Part shown: positions 33,622-46,574 of the stretch, one piece after another | Layout of the letters: each line of letters begins with the position of its first letter | Numbering within the stretch: position 1 is the stretch's first letter | From: Oryzias latipes | Lineage: Eukaryota > Chordata > Actinopteri > Beloniformes > Adrianichthyidae | DNA: 64,000 nucleotides | Assembly: GCF_002234675.1 (NCBI RefSeq) | Contig: NC_019864.2 | Span: 11,425,582-11,489,581, forward strand | Reading direction: 5' to 3' | Program-made: the position numbers and the translations under genes | The notes under the pieces: generated by a model | Database searches by the model: none | Told to the model about the DNA's origin: nothing | The model's input: only the letters and a program-made list of their open reading frames with translations

Positions 33622-36600
33622 ATCTGACTTTTTCATAGAAGGTTTGGGTTAAAAATAATGTTGACAGCAACAATGGTAATCTATCTCCTTGCCTATTTTC
33701 ATATATGCCAAATAGAAATATCCAATAAATTAGGAATAAAAGCTGTTGGGACAGTAAAAGAAACAAACAAACACACATTTATTTCCAAAGAGTGACACAA
33801 AGTGCATGTTATCTCAGGGTGTGTTTAATCTTTATTCAGTAGTTGATGTGCTGTCACAGTTCCAGTGCTGACATCTGGAGACAGAGAGCATGAGCACAAC
33901 GATGGGGACAACACAAACCTCCTGTTCACACAGGAACACCCTTCCTGGACTGCTTTCCTGACCTCTCCTGGGACAGTTTTGTGCTACACAACAGACGCAC
34001 ACGAAAACATGCATCTAGAAACGTACCTATTTGTCGCTTAGCAAACAAACAAACAAGGACGAAACAATAAACCCCATGCTGCATTCAAAGTCCTTGAGTC
34101 TCCAGGCTGTCCCATGCACCATGTCCCAGTCTGGTGAATTGTGTGGTGCAGAATTGCGCACGGCTCACCCAGTGCGATTAAGTTTGTGAACACAAACCTA
34201 CTTTGTGATAAGATGTGATAACGCCGAGGCAAACAACTTCAGCGTCGCTGCAGGCGACATTTTGGCAGAATGGCGAGAGAAATAGGAGGAACAGTAGAAA
34301 TGTTTGGGAAATGTCCCAGTTTGAATGCACATCACTGCAATCTTTAGGGCTGAACAGAAGCTAACTTATTAACAAGCACAGCTCCAATGTTTGCAGGTGC
34401 AGAAATGACGAAGTAGACATAAAAACGGTTACAGTTTGAGGATCAAAGTGGCCTTTACGGCCAAGCCATGGCCCTTTCAGCCATGCACAGGCAGGAGGAG
34501 AAGGCCTGTTCTGATCCACACTGCCATCTGTTGGAAGCTGGGAAAGCCTGAAGAAAGGCTCCGGGCTGTTATCGCTGCATTCTTTGAGATTTGCCACATT
34601 TTACCGCTGCATGATTACCGACAAATGGATACATGACACGCAAGAGGGATAAGAGTTTCTGGACGGCGTAGAATAAGGGAGTGTGGCAACGCTGACAGGG
34701 GTAATTAGGTGTTGTGAAGTAGTGCGGCTCACTCCGTGGAGACAAACAAGGCCGATATGAATAGTGCATAACCACCTTTTCCACATGCAGGGGAAGAAAA
34801 CACATTTTAATCCGAGGTTTCTGATGCTTTTCTGAGGAGGAACTCAGGAATGGTAAAGAAGGAAAAACTAGAAAATCAGAGGAAGGCAGAGGAACCGGGA
34901 AGGAAAGTCTACCAGTCTCAGGAATGCCTTGGCACTAGTGTCCGTGCAGGCCGCATTATCTAACAAAAAAGATTCCTGTAATTGAAATGCTTTCAGTTGC
35001 ATGAGACAAAGAGGCAAGAACATAAGGAAAGATAAGACTGGAGGGAAACAATTGCACAGCTCTTTACTCCTGCACACTGGAGTTTTTTCTGCAGTCGTGC
35101 TTTAACCCTGTAACATCCACCTTTAGACAATCTCTACATTTTTCTGCAGCAGCAGACACATATGCTTAAAAGTTAAGCCAGTTTGGAGGTAAAAATTGCA
35201 TTTCAAAATCAGAAAGAATGTATTTTCAATAAAATATAACTTGGGATATACTGTAAAAAAGTGACAGTAGAGATAAGCAGTTTTTACCAAACTCACTCTT
35301 TTATCTTTAAAAAAATATCCAAAGAATTTAAAATAATCATAAATCCTAACTAATTTATAGAAAATGTAAATACACACAGCCTTTCTAAAACGTTTTCTTT
35401 TTATGATGTTTTATAAAATCACTTTTAGTTTATAACATCTTTGTTTGCGTTTTTCTTTCTCTTCCATTCAAGACATCCAGAGCATAAACAAACTGAGCTG
35501 AATTTTCCAAAAAAGGTTCGGCAAAGTTTACACAACAAAGAATTCAAATTTAAAAATGGCCAAACGTGTTTGAATTTACCCAGAATTCCAAGCCAATTCA
35601 GTGATGAGGAATCCACCTTTCTCATTTTCTTCTTGAAAAGCTCTCAATATGTTTCAAAAGCTTCTATTGAGTGTTTTTCTTTATTGTCATAATGGACCTC
35701 ACAAATGTAATCAAGAGTGAAATCATAATCAAATGTGAAAGCAGCAAAAAAAAAAGTGCAGTGTGTATTTATTTTTCCTTTCTGATCTCAGTGTAGCCTA
35801 AACATCTCTAAATTCTGACTGTTTCACTCCTTCTTTTGTGCTGCAAAAACAGGCCCTTAGAAAGGATATTTTACTCCATTGGCCGATTTTCTTTTTCATA
35901 AGCCAAAAAATATATACCAATTGGGTAAAAAGAAATAATCAAATTTTAAGAAAAGATTCTAGTCACTAAGACATGTTTTCTTAAAATAAAATTATTTTTC
36001 TGTCAAAACCTTCGTGGGGAAGACTATTTCTCTTGGAAGACAGAAAAAAATAAATTTCCTTTGGAAGGAGGGACTTTCTAATTTGTGGAGTTATTGCGAT
36101 GTGTAGGACATAAGTTTTATTTCAAACATTTTTAATCACATTTTATCTTCTGTGCCTGTAATTTGACCTTGAAAGAATACAAACTGTTGACATCCTGTTT
36201 CTGATGCTAATCTTTTTGGTTTCACATTAAAAGTGTTGGAAATAGTCAATATCAGTTCCACTAAAACCTTAAACTCTCGTTTTACTTTAGATTACTGAAG
36301 TTCAAGTTATGTTAAAACCAGTAGGTCAACAAAATGCAAAACTTTGAACATTTTTCTTCATCTTTTAGAAAAAGCAAAAGTCCTCTTTTGAGGCTTATTG
36401 TATAACATAAAAAAAGCACGGACCCGGTCAGTTTAGGACATCGCAGACACACATCACGTACAGCTCAAACAGACCACCTAATTGCAAACACACACACACA
36501 CACACGTATGAAGTGCTGACACACAGAATCATTTCTCTTCTAACACAATGGACAATGCAGCGAAAGCAGCAGAGGGCGTACACACTGGTCTTTCTGGTGA

Positions 36601-37329
36601 GCCAAGAAAAAGCTAACATTACACAAAAGTCATCATTATTATTGCTCTGACAGGCTGCATGAATGGAGAATGGAAATCAGGGCACAGAGTGAAAGTAAAA
36701 AAAAAGAAAAAGTTAAATGCATTAACAAGTAGGAAGAGTTTATCTTTTAGAGAACCATATATAAGTAACACGAAACACAAAAACTGTTTCGTTGGTTTTG
36801 TAGGAAATTATGAACAACAATCACTAAGTAATTTTATATAAAAAATAATCCTTATAGCAAAATATGAATTTCTATTCTATTTTTTTGATCACTGTAAGCA
36901 GATTAAAAAGTAAGTAAATTGACTAAAAAAGGAAAGAAGAGCAGTGTGGTCAGCCAAGCATCCCACCTCCAGCCGTTTTTTTTGTGTTTTTTTTGCTGAC
37001 GGCTGAATCATCTTCTGGGTTCTTTCATTCTTGAGATGGGGAGGAGGGTTAGGTTCCCCTCTGGTTTTGGGCAGTGATTATGAAATGTGATAGCATCTCA
37101 TTTCTGGTGGGTTTGTGTCCTTATGCCTTAGTATAGGCTTTCATGCGAGAATGGAAAGCCTTCATAGTGTTTTTAGGGGTTTGTGAGTGATGCATGGGCT
37201 TGAGTGCAACTGGGTTGCTGACATCTGAAATCAGTTCGGAGTTGATAAAGTTGAAGTGACTGCATTCATCTTTTTATTTATTGTAAAAGCATTCACAGTG
37301 TTTTTATTTTTAAATTATGATTATGCTTT
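33622..37329. other. Gene-free region
   Basis: No supported exon. A frame at 34361-34597 (minus) lies next to acceptor-like sequence but lacks a good donor. About 36960-37260 is a lower-AT block that could be conserved non-coding DNA. A (CA)n tract lies near 36486-36505. Confidence 0.3.
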
Positions 37330-37810
37330 TTTTAGCCAAAATCAAAAGATCCTGTCGTTTTCTAGGACATAGTTTCTGCAGAGTGGCAGCTCTGAGATGC
37401 ACCTCTGAGTTGTGTGCAGGACTGTTGGTGCGATGTACGCCTGCTCACACTTCCCATCATCCATTTGTTTACACTCTCTCCCGCTAGCTTACCCCAGTCT
37501 AACATTAGTGGTGCATCAAAAATGGCCAGCAAAATTGGAGCTATCCAGCTGTACAGTTTTGATCCAGATTCCAGCTCAGACCAGGAAAACAAAGACCCAC
37601 ATGGATCTATTTGTCTGTAAGTGGATGCATCAGAATGGAGTGGAGCAGGGAGCTTGTGGCTTGCCGTAGTAGCTTCTATGTCACACTTACAAGCTATTTC
37701 CAGCAGCATTTTTTTGTCTGCTCCTGATTCAGGATGATTTGAATAAAAATACTCATAAATGCAATTTTACGCTTTATTTCCTTTACAAATGTCCTCTAAA
37801 TGTCCATCAG
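37330..37810 (-). mobile_element. CCGATGA-family MITE, copy 3
   Basis: An inverted copy: TAGGACATAGTTTCTGCAGAG, CTCTCTCCCGCTAGCTTACC and CTAACATTAGTGGTGCATCA are reverse complements of phrases in copies 2 and 5. The ends are degenerate. The open frames inside are not coding. Confidence 0.6.
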
Positions 37811-39054
37811 AGAGGGTCTGTAATTAGTTTGTAAATGTATTTGTAAGGGTTGTTTTTGTGTTTCTCTGTCTGTTTTTACAGCATGCACACTTTTATTATA
37901 CAATAATTTACTGAAATTACATTTTTTAAATTTTTGTTGAGAACTAGCAGCTAATGCAGGGACTGCAGTTGGTTTTCATCAATATCATTGGTCTTTCTTT
38001 TGTATGAGCCTGTTCCTCCTCTGAAGTTTGTGATTCAAAAGAAGTCCCTGTGTTTTGAAATGCTTTTTTGACCACTAGCCCTGCAACAGAGGTGATCTGG
38101 GCTAAAACTTTGCAGAGCAAAGTGAGCAAAAATGAGAAACGCGAAAAAGCAACTATGACAGACTGCATGAATGAATTTGAAACCAATATGTCAGCCGTCC
38201 TGAAATCCAGCCGAGACGGCTCCGGTTCTCCATGCTGCTGCCAAACAGAGTGGATCTACTTTAACGCTGGCACCTACAATATTTTCTTTTTATTGGTAAA
38301 AGTAGTATCCCTTAGCAAGAAGAAATGAAAGGGGCAGAGGGTTTGAGTAATAATGGACCACTTATGAGGGGGAGGGCAGAGGGAAACCAGTTATTCTTTT
38401 AAAGAACAGAAGCTGAGGGAGCACCTGACGCACATGGTCAGGATCAAGGGCTGCGCCACGTGCCACTAACTGCAGCCAAAGCTCTTTTCTGAAGGGGTGG
38501 TGATGGTGGTGCACCGACGGGTGTGCGAGTGTGTGTGTCTGTGTGTTGCTGGTTAATCTCTTTACAGAGAGGGTGTGCACTCAAAGCTGCTTTTGTTTTG
38601 GAAGGCTACTTTCTCGAGGTCGTCCAATCCCTTTGCGCCCACTCCTCCCCTCATCATCTCCTGCTTTTTATCTCTGGACAGGCCGTCTGTATGAAACGCT
38701 GCAGATTATTTCTTTTATGAGCTAATCAGCCGGTTGGGTGAGGCAGAGAAAGTGTTTGTATGCGTGCATGGCTGTGTTTAGGTGTAGGGCTTTGCCAGCA
38801 TGAGCGTGTGAGAAACATTGAAGAGCTTTCATGTTGTAACATAAACTGAATTGAACAGGAACGTGTCGGGACAAGAGGGAGGCTTTGATTTGCTCGAGGA
38901 ACACAGATGTGATTCTGTACTCTGTAAATGTTTCAGCTGAGGTAAAAAAAAATAGTTTTTTTCCATATTCATGACTCAGATGAAAAAAAAAGACTATGCT
39001 GCAGCAAGTTATCATCAGTAAAATAATTTCAGGAGGAAATTCTGTAGATTATTT
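37811..39054. other. Gene-free region
   Basis: About 38060-38300 is a denser, possibly conserved block with an 86-codon open frame but no splice or family support. A TGTG-rich tract lies near 38525-38545. Confidence 0.3.
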
Positions 39055-39470
39055 GCCATATTTTCCACTCTATGAGGCGCACTTAAAAGCCTTAATTAAA
39101 AAAAAAACAGCAACAGTGTGTCTTGTATATGGATTATTATTGGTTGTGCTTGATGTTGAAGTGATTTTGAGAGCTACACATCACCCTGTCAAAATATCAG
39201 TCTGTTTTTTACATTTCGCAAACAATGTTGGGAGTTACAGGTATTGTGAATACGCTAACATTTAGCTAACATTTAGCTAACATTTCTAACCTATAGCTTG
39301 TTACGAAAAAGTTTTATAGAGTTACTGTGAACACAGTTAATAATGTCTGACTGACTGACTGACAGACTCTTTCTCACTCTTTTGTGTCGATTTATGCACC
39401 TCAAATATGACGTAGGTTCTAAAATAGACAATTCATTGATGGTGCGCTTTATTATCCGGTGCGCCCTTAG
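39055..39470 (+). mobile_element. MITE with GGTGCGCCTTA-type ends, copy 1
   Basis: Left TTTTCCACTCTATGAGGCGC and right TATCCGGTGCGCCCTTAG are parts of inverted ends. The inside (AGAGTTACTGTGAACACAGT, AATGTCTGACT) recurs in the partial copy near 60400-60557. A short tandem duplication of CTAACATTTAG lies near 39255-39280. Confidence 0.5.
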
Positions 39471-39524
39471 GTGAATAAAATAGGTTGTACTTTTTGCTAC
39501 AATCTTTACATTTCTTCAGTCCTG

Positions 39525-40085
39525 TCACAGTTCATGTTCAAAAACACTTGTCATGGTGCCTCTGGCAGCTCTTCTCCCCCTCCCCTCTCTGCTCTGATCC
39601 TGATCATCACCAGCTGTGGACCCTCAGCTTATCAACCTCCAGCCCTTCTTAAGGAGATCCAGTGCCAGCATTCATCGCCAGTTCTTTGCTCCTCTACGGT
39701 GCCTAGTCTGGTCGCTCATGTACCTTGTCCATGAAAGTTTGCCTTCCGCTAACCTTATTTTGTTGCCTCGCCTGCAGGATTTATCTTCCACGAGTGTCCA
39801 CCTGGTTTCCATTGTCAGAGCTACTCCACGGCTTCACGGTGACCGTACATCTCGCCAAGTCCTCCAAGCAAGCTCTCTGCTGAAACCCTCCAGCCACGCC
39901 ACAGCAGAGCATTTTGATCCACATCGTACCACCCTTCCACAGGATTCAATCTCTACAGTCATCATCGGATCCACGTCCAGGAAAATAAATCTCTTTGAAC
40001 TGACCTGCTCATTCTCCTGTGATCCTTCCGGGTTCCGGCGTCTGGATCTGTCTCGGTGTTCTCAACCATGACAACACTAGCTCTT
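39525..40085 (+). repeat. Possible retroelement 3' end or LTR-like segment
   Basis: C/T-rich sequence with AATAAA at about 39987, followed by TCTCTTTGAACTGACCTGCT, a style seen at the 3' end of fish retroelement copies. No protein similarity could be seen, and paired LTRs were not found. Family unknown. Confidence 0.25.
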
Positions 40086-40504
40086 TCATTAGGTCTGACG
40101 CACTGAAATTTCTCAATAAACTGATGGAAAGGCAATAGGAGATCATTCTCATAACAACAGCAATATGAAGAATAAAAAGAAGTGTATTTTTACAAATATT
40201 CTTATATTTTTGTGTTTTATGGTTTTGGGGGGGGGACTTGAAACTCCAGGAAATCTCACTAGCTTTTGCTTATTTTTAGCACAAAGTCCAGTGTAAGCCT
40301 TTATCTTGATTTGCGGTTTTGTCCTTCAGACAAGGTCACATGACTGAAAACTATCATGGAAGTATTTTCATTAGATTTGTACAATTATTTTGTAAAGGTC
40401 AAAATGAGAAACAGTTTTGGATTTCTTGTCTCCAGGCATGAACGTGTGATGGTTTTGTTATCAGTCATTGCACAATGGTTAAAATGTAAGAATTTGCAAG
40501 ACAA

Positions 40505-40855
40505 AAACAAACTCCACACAGAAAGGTCCCACATTGATGTTCTGTTTCAATTCCTCCAGCCAGGATTTAAACCGGGGGCCCTTTCGCTGTGAGGCAAGAG
40601 CGCTAACACTTTCTGTGTGGAGTTTGCATCTGCATCCCACCGTCCAAAAAACATGCTTCATAGGTCAATTGGCAACTCTAAATTGTCCATAGGTGAGTGT
40701 GAGATTGAATGGATGTGTGATATGTGGCCCTGGGACAGACTGGCGACCTGTCCAGGTTGTCCCCTGCCTTCGCCCATAAGTAGCCAGGATAGGCTCCGGC
40801 AGCCCCGTGACCCCGAAAGGGACAAAATGGAAGAAGATGAATGGACAAAAACAAA
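40505..40855 (+). mobile_element. SINE-like family 1, copy with inverted 5' part
   Basis: 40609-40855 is a forward copy of the family body and 3' end (AACATGCTTCATAGG, ACTCTAAATTGTCC, GACTGGCGACCTGTCC, GACCCCGAAAGGGA). 40505-40608 is the same family's 5' part in reverse (GAGGCAAGAGCGCTAACACT is the reversed head). The 18-mer CAAACTCCACACAGAAAG (40508-40525) recurs exactly inverted at 40609-40626. This arrangement fits twin-primed reverse transcription. Confidence 0.65.
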
Positions 40856-40859
40856 CAAA

Positions 40860-42547
40860 AATAAGAAACAATAACTCTTAGCATGTTGACAAAAACAAAA
40901 TCATTATATCCCATTAACATAAAATGGAAATCAAATGTAAACTGAATGTAAAGATTTAACTTGGTAGAGGCTGAAAAAGGGGCCACAATTTGAACAAACA
41001 AGAAAATACAAAAACAAATCCAATGACCCATTACAGTCCATTACACACGAGAGCCATAAAACAGAAATGCCATCCATCTATAAACACTTTTACCTCCTTC
41101 AGCCTATTTCCAGGAAGCTGTCAGCACACACCACTAGCCTGCCCTTGTTTCCAAACCTCTAGAAGCCCTTAAAATGGTTTTTAGTACGTAAAGTCAAGTA
41201 AACACACCGGCGGCGGCTGAGTGGGGAGACAGAGGGGAGGGAAAGAACGAGGGATAAGCAGTTGCCTTAAGAACCATTTGTCCTCAACGACAGCTGGACC
41301 AGTTCCCAACCGGTGCTACAGTGTGGTGACCTTCACAGAGACAAAACCCTGCCGCCATCCAATTCAGAACTTCAAGTTTTGATGAGCCTCTGTGCATCAC
41401 TTCAGGTCGCTGCACACATGTAGAAACGTCTAAACAAACATCTGCGGGCTTGAACACACACACACACACAGCCAGAAGAGGCCTGTAGTCTTCAAGGAAA
41501 CATTTCAACACATTCAATGAAGCAAACACTAATATTTCTCCATAGGTGCTAATGTGGGAAGATAAATCGCTGTAAGATGACTCACTCAGGACAGTTTGAT
41601 TACATTCCCCTGTCTCCTAGGAGCTAATAAGTGTCTAAGAAGCGTGACACCACTCTGCATTTTATCAGCAAAGAAGCCCTGACTGCAGCAGTGATTTGTG
41701 GAGGTGCTCGTCTACTGCTGACAAGCAGCTTCCAAAAAAGCGGTTTGTGTTATTAGTCGATCTGTCGGTCTGTGCTTCTGCACGGTTATGGCTATACATC
41801 GGTTTTCAAAGGAGACTCTTTATACATCATGAGGCTTTAGCCCCCCACCCCCACCACTCTGGCTTTCTTATCGCCAGCTGCCACAACCACCTAAACATCT
41901 CCACCACCCCCTCCTCCCATGCCAGGCTGTGGTTGCAGCCAGCATGGCATTGTCAGTCACCAGGGACGAGCCATGTTTGTATGGCCGTTGCTGTAGGTCC
42001 ACCACACTGTGGCTTTGTTCTCACCATCAATGGGCCAGTCAGACTGATATTATAAATGACAAGAGGGCGTGCCAGCACTTTGCTCTGGAACGAGGCAGAC
42101 GCGTGAATTGATACGAACTGTGGCGTCTGTTGGTAAGTGAATTCACCCAAAAGCACATGGGGTTAATGAGAAGAGCTGGTTTATGCAGAAAATGATCAAA
42201 GTCAATCTCTATTAAGTATTGAACCCCAAGGTGTGGTATTAGAACACACACATTCTTCTGTTTGCTGTGGTTGAATCTGATCTCAAAAAATCTGTTTTTA
42301 GCCACAAAAACATGGTCCAAATGAAACTCACACATGCTAAACAATATTTGAAACAAACCTTTTTTCTTGACATGTTTATTTGAACCGCCTTTTTCAACAC
42401 AACCTGCTGTGCGAGTCGAGCAAATGCGCGGCTGCTGCAGGAATCTTCAATGAGTATAACATTATTCAGTGATTTCTCCCATGAGATTTACCATGTTTTC
42501 AATACTCATTTTTGCTGAAAAATGGTCTATTTTCAAACTTTTGTCAT
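40860..42547. other. Gene-free region
   Basis: No coding exon recognised. A short (AC)n tract lies near 41454-41470. The GC-richer segment around 41690-42050 has open frames without family resemblance. Confidence 0.3.
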
Positions 42548-42764
42548 ACAGTGGGTTCCAAATTATTACGTGAATTGTAATTAAGTGTGAAAAAAAGAGA
42601 TTTGTTTTGTTTTTTCAATTAAACTCATAGACGATATTGTGTTTAGGTCTCTTTGGATCACTGCCATCAATCTCAGACACCTGTGACAAATATTTTGACA
42701 GGTGAGTCCAATTAAAGGAAAAAAGAAGGATGTTTCACATTATTAAGAAGACCATCTCTCAGCT

Positions 42765-42847
42765 CAGAGGCGGTTTTCCCTATGGGCAAAGTGGGCGGTC
42801 GCCCAGTGCGCAATCTTGTAGGGGGCGCAAGAGCGCCCAAAAAACAG
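42765..42847 (+). mobile_element. Short hAT-like fragment inside the Tc1 relic
   Basis: Begins CAGAGGCGGTTTTCCCTATG, a sequence type familiar from fish hAT elements, and ends AAAAAACAG. Flanking 8-mers TCTCAGCT and TCTCTGCT differ by one base and may be the target duplication. The inner part (GGGCGC...GAGCGCCC) is internally palindromic. Confidence 0.45.
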
Positions 42848-43427
42848 TCTCTGCTGCGTGAAATAGTTGAATGCCTTGGACAAGGAATGAAAACCTTGGA
42901 TATTTTATAAAAACGTAAGCGTGATCATGGCATTATTAAGAGATTTGTGGCTGATTCAGAGCACACACAAGTTTGTGCAGATTAAGACAGAATGAGGAAC
43001 ATTTCTGCCAGAAAATTCAATCAGATTAAGAAAGCAGCTGCTAAAATACCATTACAAAGTAGCGAGCACATATTTGAAGCTGCTGGTGTTTCTGGAGTCC
43101 CACAAACATTAAGGTGTGGGATCCTCCAGAGGCTTGCAGTTTTAAGTAAACCTTCTTCTTGGTCACCCCTAAACAACATTTACAAGCAGAAACAGCTGCA
43201 GTGGGCACAGACATACATGAAGACTCATTTCCAAACAGTCTTGTTCACTGATGAGTGCCGTGCAACTCTGGATGGTCCAGACGGATAGAGTAGTGGGTGG
43301 TTGGTGTAAGGCCACAATGTACCAACAAGGCTGCGACTTCACCAAGAAGGTGGCGGAATCATGGGGGGAGCTGGTAGGCCTTTTTAGGATCTCTGAAGGT
43401 GTGAAAATGACCTCTGAAAAGTATTTA

Positions 43428-43910
43428 AGGGTCAATGGCCGACGAAGTGTGCATGATCAGAAATTAGCGCACACCATGGAAGCCTGAACCGTCCGACGCA
43501 AAGCTTCCGTGAAGTGCGTTAATTCTGACAATGCACACTTCGAAGGCCATTAACCCGCTTACACCATAGTCACATAAACATTCAGTCAGTTTTTAGTGCT
43601 TTATTCTTGTTATTTTTTTCGTTTGGATTGCTTTTTTCACAAAAAGCGGACTATTTGTCGCGTGTTGTCATATTACCGCTCCTATCACAACTGCAGGGGC
43701 AAAGAAAAGTGATATATGCTGATAGTTTAGATAGAAAGTTCACCTCTTATTGCTTGTTTTTGTGCAGATGATGAAGCAAAGTTTGTTTTCAAGAATGCAG
43801 CGCAGTGTCAAAGAACATTTAAGACATGTGATCACGGTGGTTTATCACTTTTTAATCCACACCCAGCAGCCAATCAAAGTCGAGAATTCACCCAGACCAT
43901 GGTGTGAGTG
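43428..43910 (+). mobile_element. Inserted element containing a 128-bp near-palindrome
   Basis: Joining AAGTATTTA (up to 43427) with GAGTTTCTGACTGACCAC (from 43911) restores the Tc1 protein phrase KYLEFLTDHFLP, so the segment between is an insertion. Its left part, 43429-43556, is a near-palindrome: GGGTCAATGGCC...GTGTGCAT pairs with ATGCACAC...GGCCATTAACCC. ACACCATAGTC (43561) and GACCATGGTGT (43895) form further inverted ends. No ORF; class unknown. Confidence 0.55.
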
Positions 43911-44805
43911 GAGTTTCTGACTGACCACTTTCTTCCGTAGTAGAAACTGTGCTTTCTGTATCAAAATCATCACATGCATGACAGTGGACCATCTCATGTT
44001 GCAAGGAATACTTCTGCATCATTGGCTGCTGTGGGCGTAAAAGGAGATAAACAGATTGAGTGGCCCCCATCCTCCCCTGACCTCAACCCTGTTGAGAATC
44101 ATTGGAGCATCCTCAAGCAAACTACTGTAGTTGTGTTTGTGCATCACAGTTGCTGTTGCCTCCTAAATTCCAATTACACTGTAAGATCTAAAATGTTAAA
44201 AATCCAACCCCATATTCCACACATGCAAAGATTCTCCAAATTCTGCTGTATTTTTGGATGTTCCAGTATTAGTGGCAAGCTTTGTCTCCACGGTAACAGC
44301 CTTCTCATTATTTTTGGCTGAGATATTTCTTTGACACATTTGAATGTGGTGTCAACAGGAGTTGCCTGGGTACAGTGCCAGCAGACAAAAATGATGTGTG
44401 TGTTAGCATGCATCGCAGACAGAGGATCAACCTCACCACCCTTCCTCCGCCAGTGCTCCACCCCACCCCCAGCCAGCTGTCCGTCCTACCCAGACGCTGG
44501 CCCCGTGCCTGGTGCCATGGCCCCAACCCTGTGCCAGCTGATCTACGGAGGCAGGGGCTAGCGTGACCCCGACCAAACCTCCTTTTCCCCCTTTTTTTAA
44601 CCAGCATTAGATGCATAATGCGAGGCTGAAAGCCTTCTTATACTATCTTATAACAGCTGGACTCACACACAGACCAAGAACGACACACGCATCAAGGGAT
44701 AAACCAGAAACGCTGTTTCCCAATATAGCATCGAACCCGGTTTCTCTTACTTTTGAGGTCATGGTGTTTTTCAAAATTCTACTTTTTACTTTGCCAGATT
44801 GTAAC

Positions 44806-44806
44806 T

Positions 44807-44861
<55 letters not shown>

Positions 44862-44862
44862 T
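44806..44862 (+). repeat. (TTTA)n microsatellite
   Basis: About 14 uninterrupted TTTA units. Confidence 0.95.
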
Positions 44863-45358
44863 CTTAAATGAGGTTTTGTTGTTTCCAAATGTCTGGGGAA
44901 ACCTGAAGAAAATAGCAACACAGTCTGGACAAGCCTGTTTGGAACAGGAGTTGAGTGAGTTAAAGTTAGAGGTCATTGAGTCTATGGAGTTCCAGGAGTG
45001 TGCCCCTTCGCTGTAAATTCTAAAAACAAGAGCAAAAACTGACTGAACCCCAAGCGCTGCTGGAATGACAGCTGAGCTGAAGGGGTTTTTCTTTTTTGAT
45101 AGAAAAGGATGCCTGGGATGATTTCAGATCCAGACTTCCACATATCTCCATCGATTCAGTTCAGCAACCTTACATTCTTTCCTGAGGACCAACACACAGC
45201 CAGCCGGGCTCAGCAGACAAAACAAAAAACACAAAGCTGATAAACGCAGAAAGTATTCTCCTTATGCAGCCTGCTATTTTGGAATGCCTAATACAGTTCT
45301 TTGCATGCTGACAACCTTTCAGTCAAGGTCGTGAAATTCAAAGAAGGCAACCAAAGTT

Positions 45359-45500
45359 AAGGACTTATTCCGATGAAAATTGTGTTTTTGGTGTTTTTTA
45401 CATGTTCTTGTGTTATTTTTCTCATGACGGAGTGAAAATAAAAATAAAATTAAGCTTAAAAACTGCATTTCTGAGTACTTTTTTTTAGTTATCTGACTTT
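45359..45500 (+). mobile_element. CCGATGA-family MITE, copy 4, 5' part
   Basis: TTAAGGACTTATTCCGATGA, followed by TGTTCTTGTGTTATTTTTCT and CATGACGGAG, matches the left part of the family. The sequence runs into the Harbinger-like element at 45503; the rest of the copy is not clearly present beyond it. Confidence 0.5.
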
Positions 45501-45502
45501 AA

Positions 45503-46574
45503 GGCTACGTTCACACTACAGGCTGAAACGACCCAATTCCGATTTTTTTTCCCCTATGCGACCTCTATCTTATCTGTTCATGACAGTCTGAGCGACACAT
45601 ATCCGATCTTTTCAAATGCGACCCAGGCCACTTGGGTATGTGGTCCTGAATCCGATACGTATCCGATCTTTTCAAATGCGACAGGCCACATGAATCCGAC
45701 CCGTACGTCATCAATACGCTACAAATATCATAATTCTGCTTGAAGTAGGCGGAAACGAAAACATAAAGATCAACCATGGCGGCCGATGCTGCTGAGACCA
45801 GTCAGTGGAAGGGAAGCGAGGTCCCCGATTTGATTAATATTTGGGTGACAGCTCTATTCAGGCCAAACTCAAAGGCTCTTATCGCAACCGGGCAGTTTTT
45901 GAAAACATTTCCAGCTAAATGGCCGAGCGTGGTGTTGAACCTTTCCCACGATGACTTTTTTTTTTTCCCTTTCCGACCGTGGTCAGAAGCGGGCGACCGA
46001 AGGCAGATCCTCCTGCGGGGTTCACTTCCGTTCGGACCCTCAGATTCTCCAGAGCGCCTTAATAAACCGTTCTCCTTCCTCTGTAACACACAACATGAAT
46101 GCGCGCCCACACTGCCCCCCCTTTTCTACCTCTCTTACACACACACACGCGTGCTCGCGGCCCCAGCACATAAACATCCCCATTCCACAACAGTGGGTCC
46201 AGACAATCCTGGGTCCAATGCCTTCTTAAAATGAGAGGATTGTTATTGTGCTGGCTCCTTTGTGAAAATAAATTTATTAATGCAAAAAGAGCTCCGCTGT
46301 TGACAACACTCTTGTTGACATCCATTGTTAACGTTTTTTTTTCTTATTTTTTTTCCATTGGTAACGTTAGCTACTTCCGCAAACAACGAGTGACGTCGTT
46401 CACCGTTGAGTACTCTTCTGCGCATGCGGGTCACTTCTGGGTCATTTCACGGTCACACAGGAGATCACTAAAGTTCTGATTTAATTAGAAATGTGAACGG
46501 CCTTGCAAAAAAAAAATCACATTTTTTCAAAAAAATCGGAATTGAGCATTAAGCCCTGCAGTGTCAACGTAGCC
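45503..46574 (+). mobile_element. PIF/Harbinger-like element with TAA target duplication
   Basis: A 1072-bp element. The left end GGCTACGTTCACACTACAGG and the right end (reverse complement GGCTACGTTGACACTGCAGG) are flanked by TAA on both sides (45500-45502 and 46575-46577), the 3-bp TWA duplication typical of PIF/Harbinger. Inside, an ATG in strong context (45776) opens a 58-residue start, MAADAAETSQWKGSEVPDLI then NIWVTALFR, that vaguely resembles the Trp-rich start of Harbinger-associated MYB-like proteins before the frame becomes unconvincing. TATCCGATCTTTTCAAATGC is repeated near 45600 and 45660. No transposase DDE domain is present, so it is non-autonomous. Confidence 0.7.

Larger units (their letters stand above)
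42548..44190 (+). pseudogene. Second decayed Tc1-type transposon with nested insertions
   Basis: The left end CAGTGGGTTCCAAATTATTA resembles Tc1-type ends. Broken frames give MRNISARKFNQIKKAAAK (DNA-binding part), THFQTVLFTDECRATLDG (first catalytic region), then after an insertion FLTDHFLP, SGPSHVARNTSASL and EWPPSSPDLNPVENHWSILK (third catalytic region). Stops and frameshifts are frequent. The right terminal repeat was not found. Inserted segments lie at 42765-42847 and about 43428-43910. Confidence 0.75.

Noticed and set aside
34361..34597. Minus-strand frame containing acceptor-like CCCAG and PTDGSVDQNRPS
   Set aside because: The donor is weak and there is no recognisable protein similarity; insufficient support for an exon.
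38068..38328. 86-codon plus-strand frame rich in Lys, Ser and Cys
   Set aside because: No flanking splice sites in phase, no family resemblance and the frame starts mid-sequence; possibly a conserved non-coding block instead.
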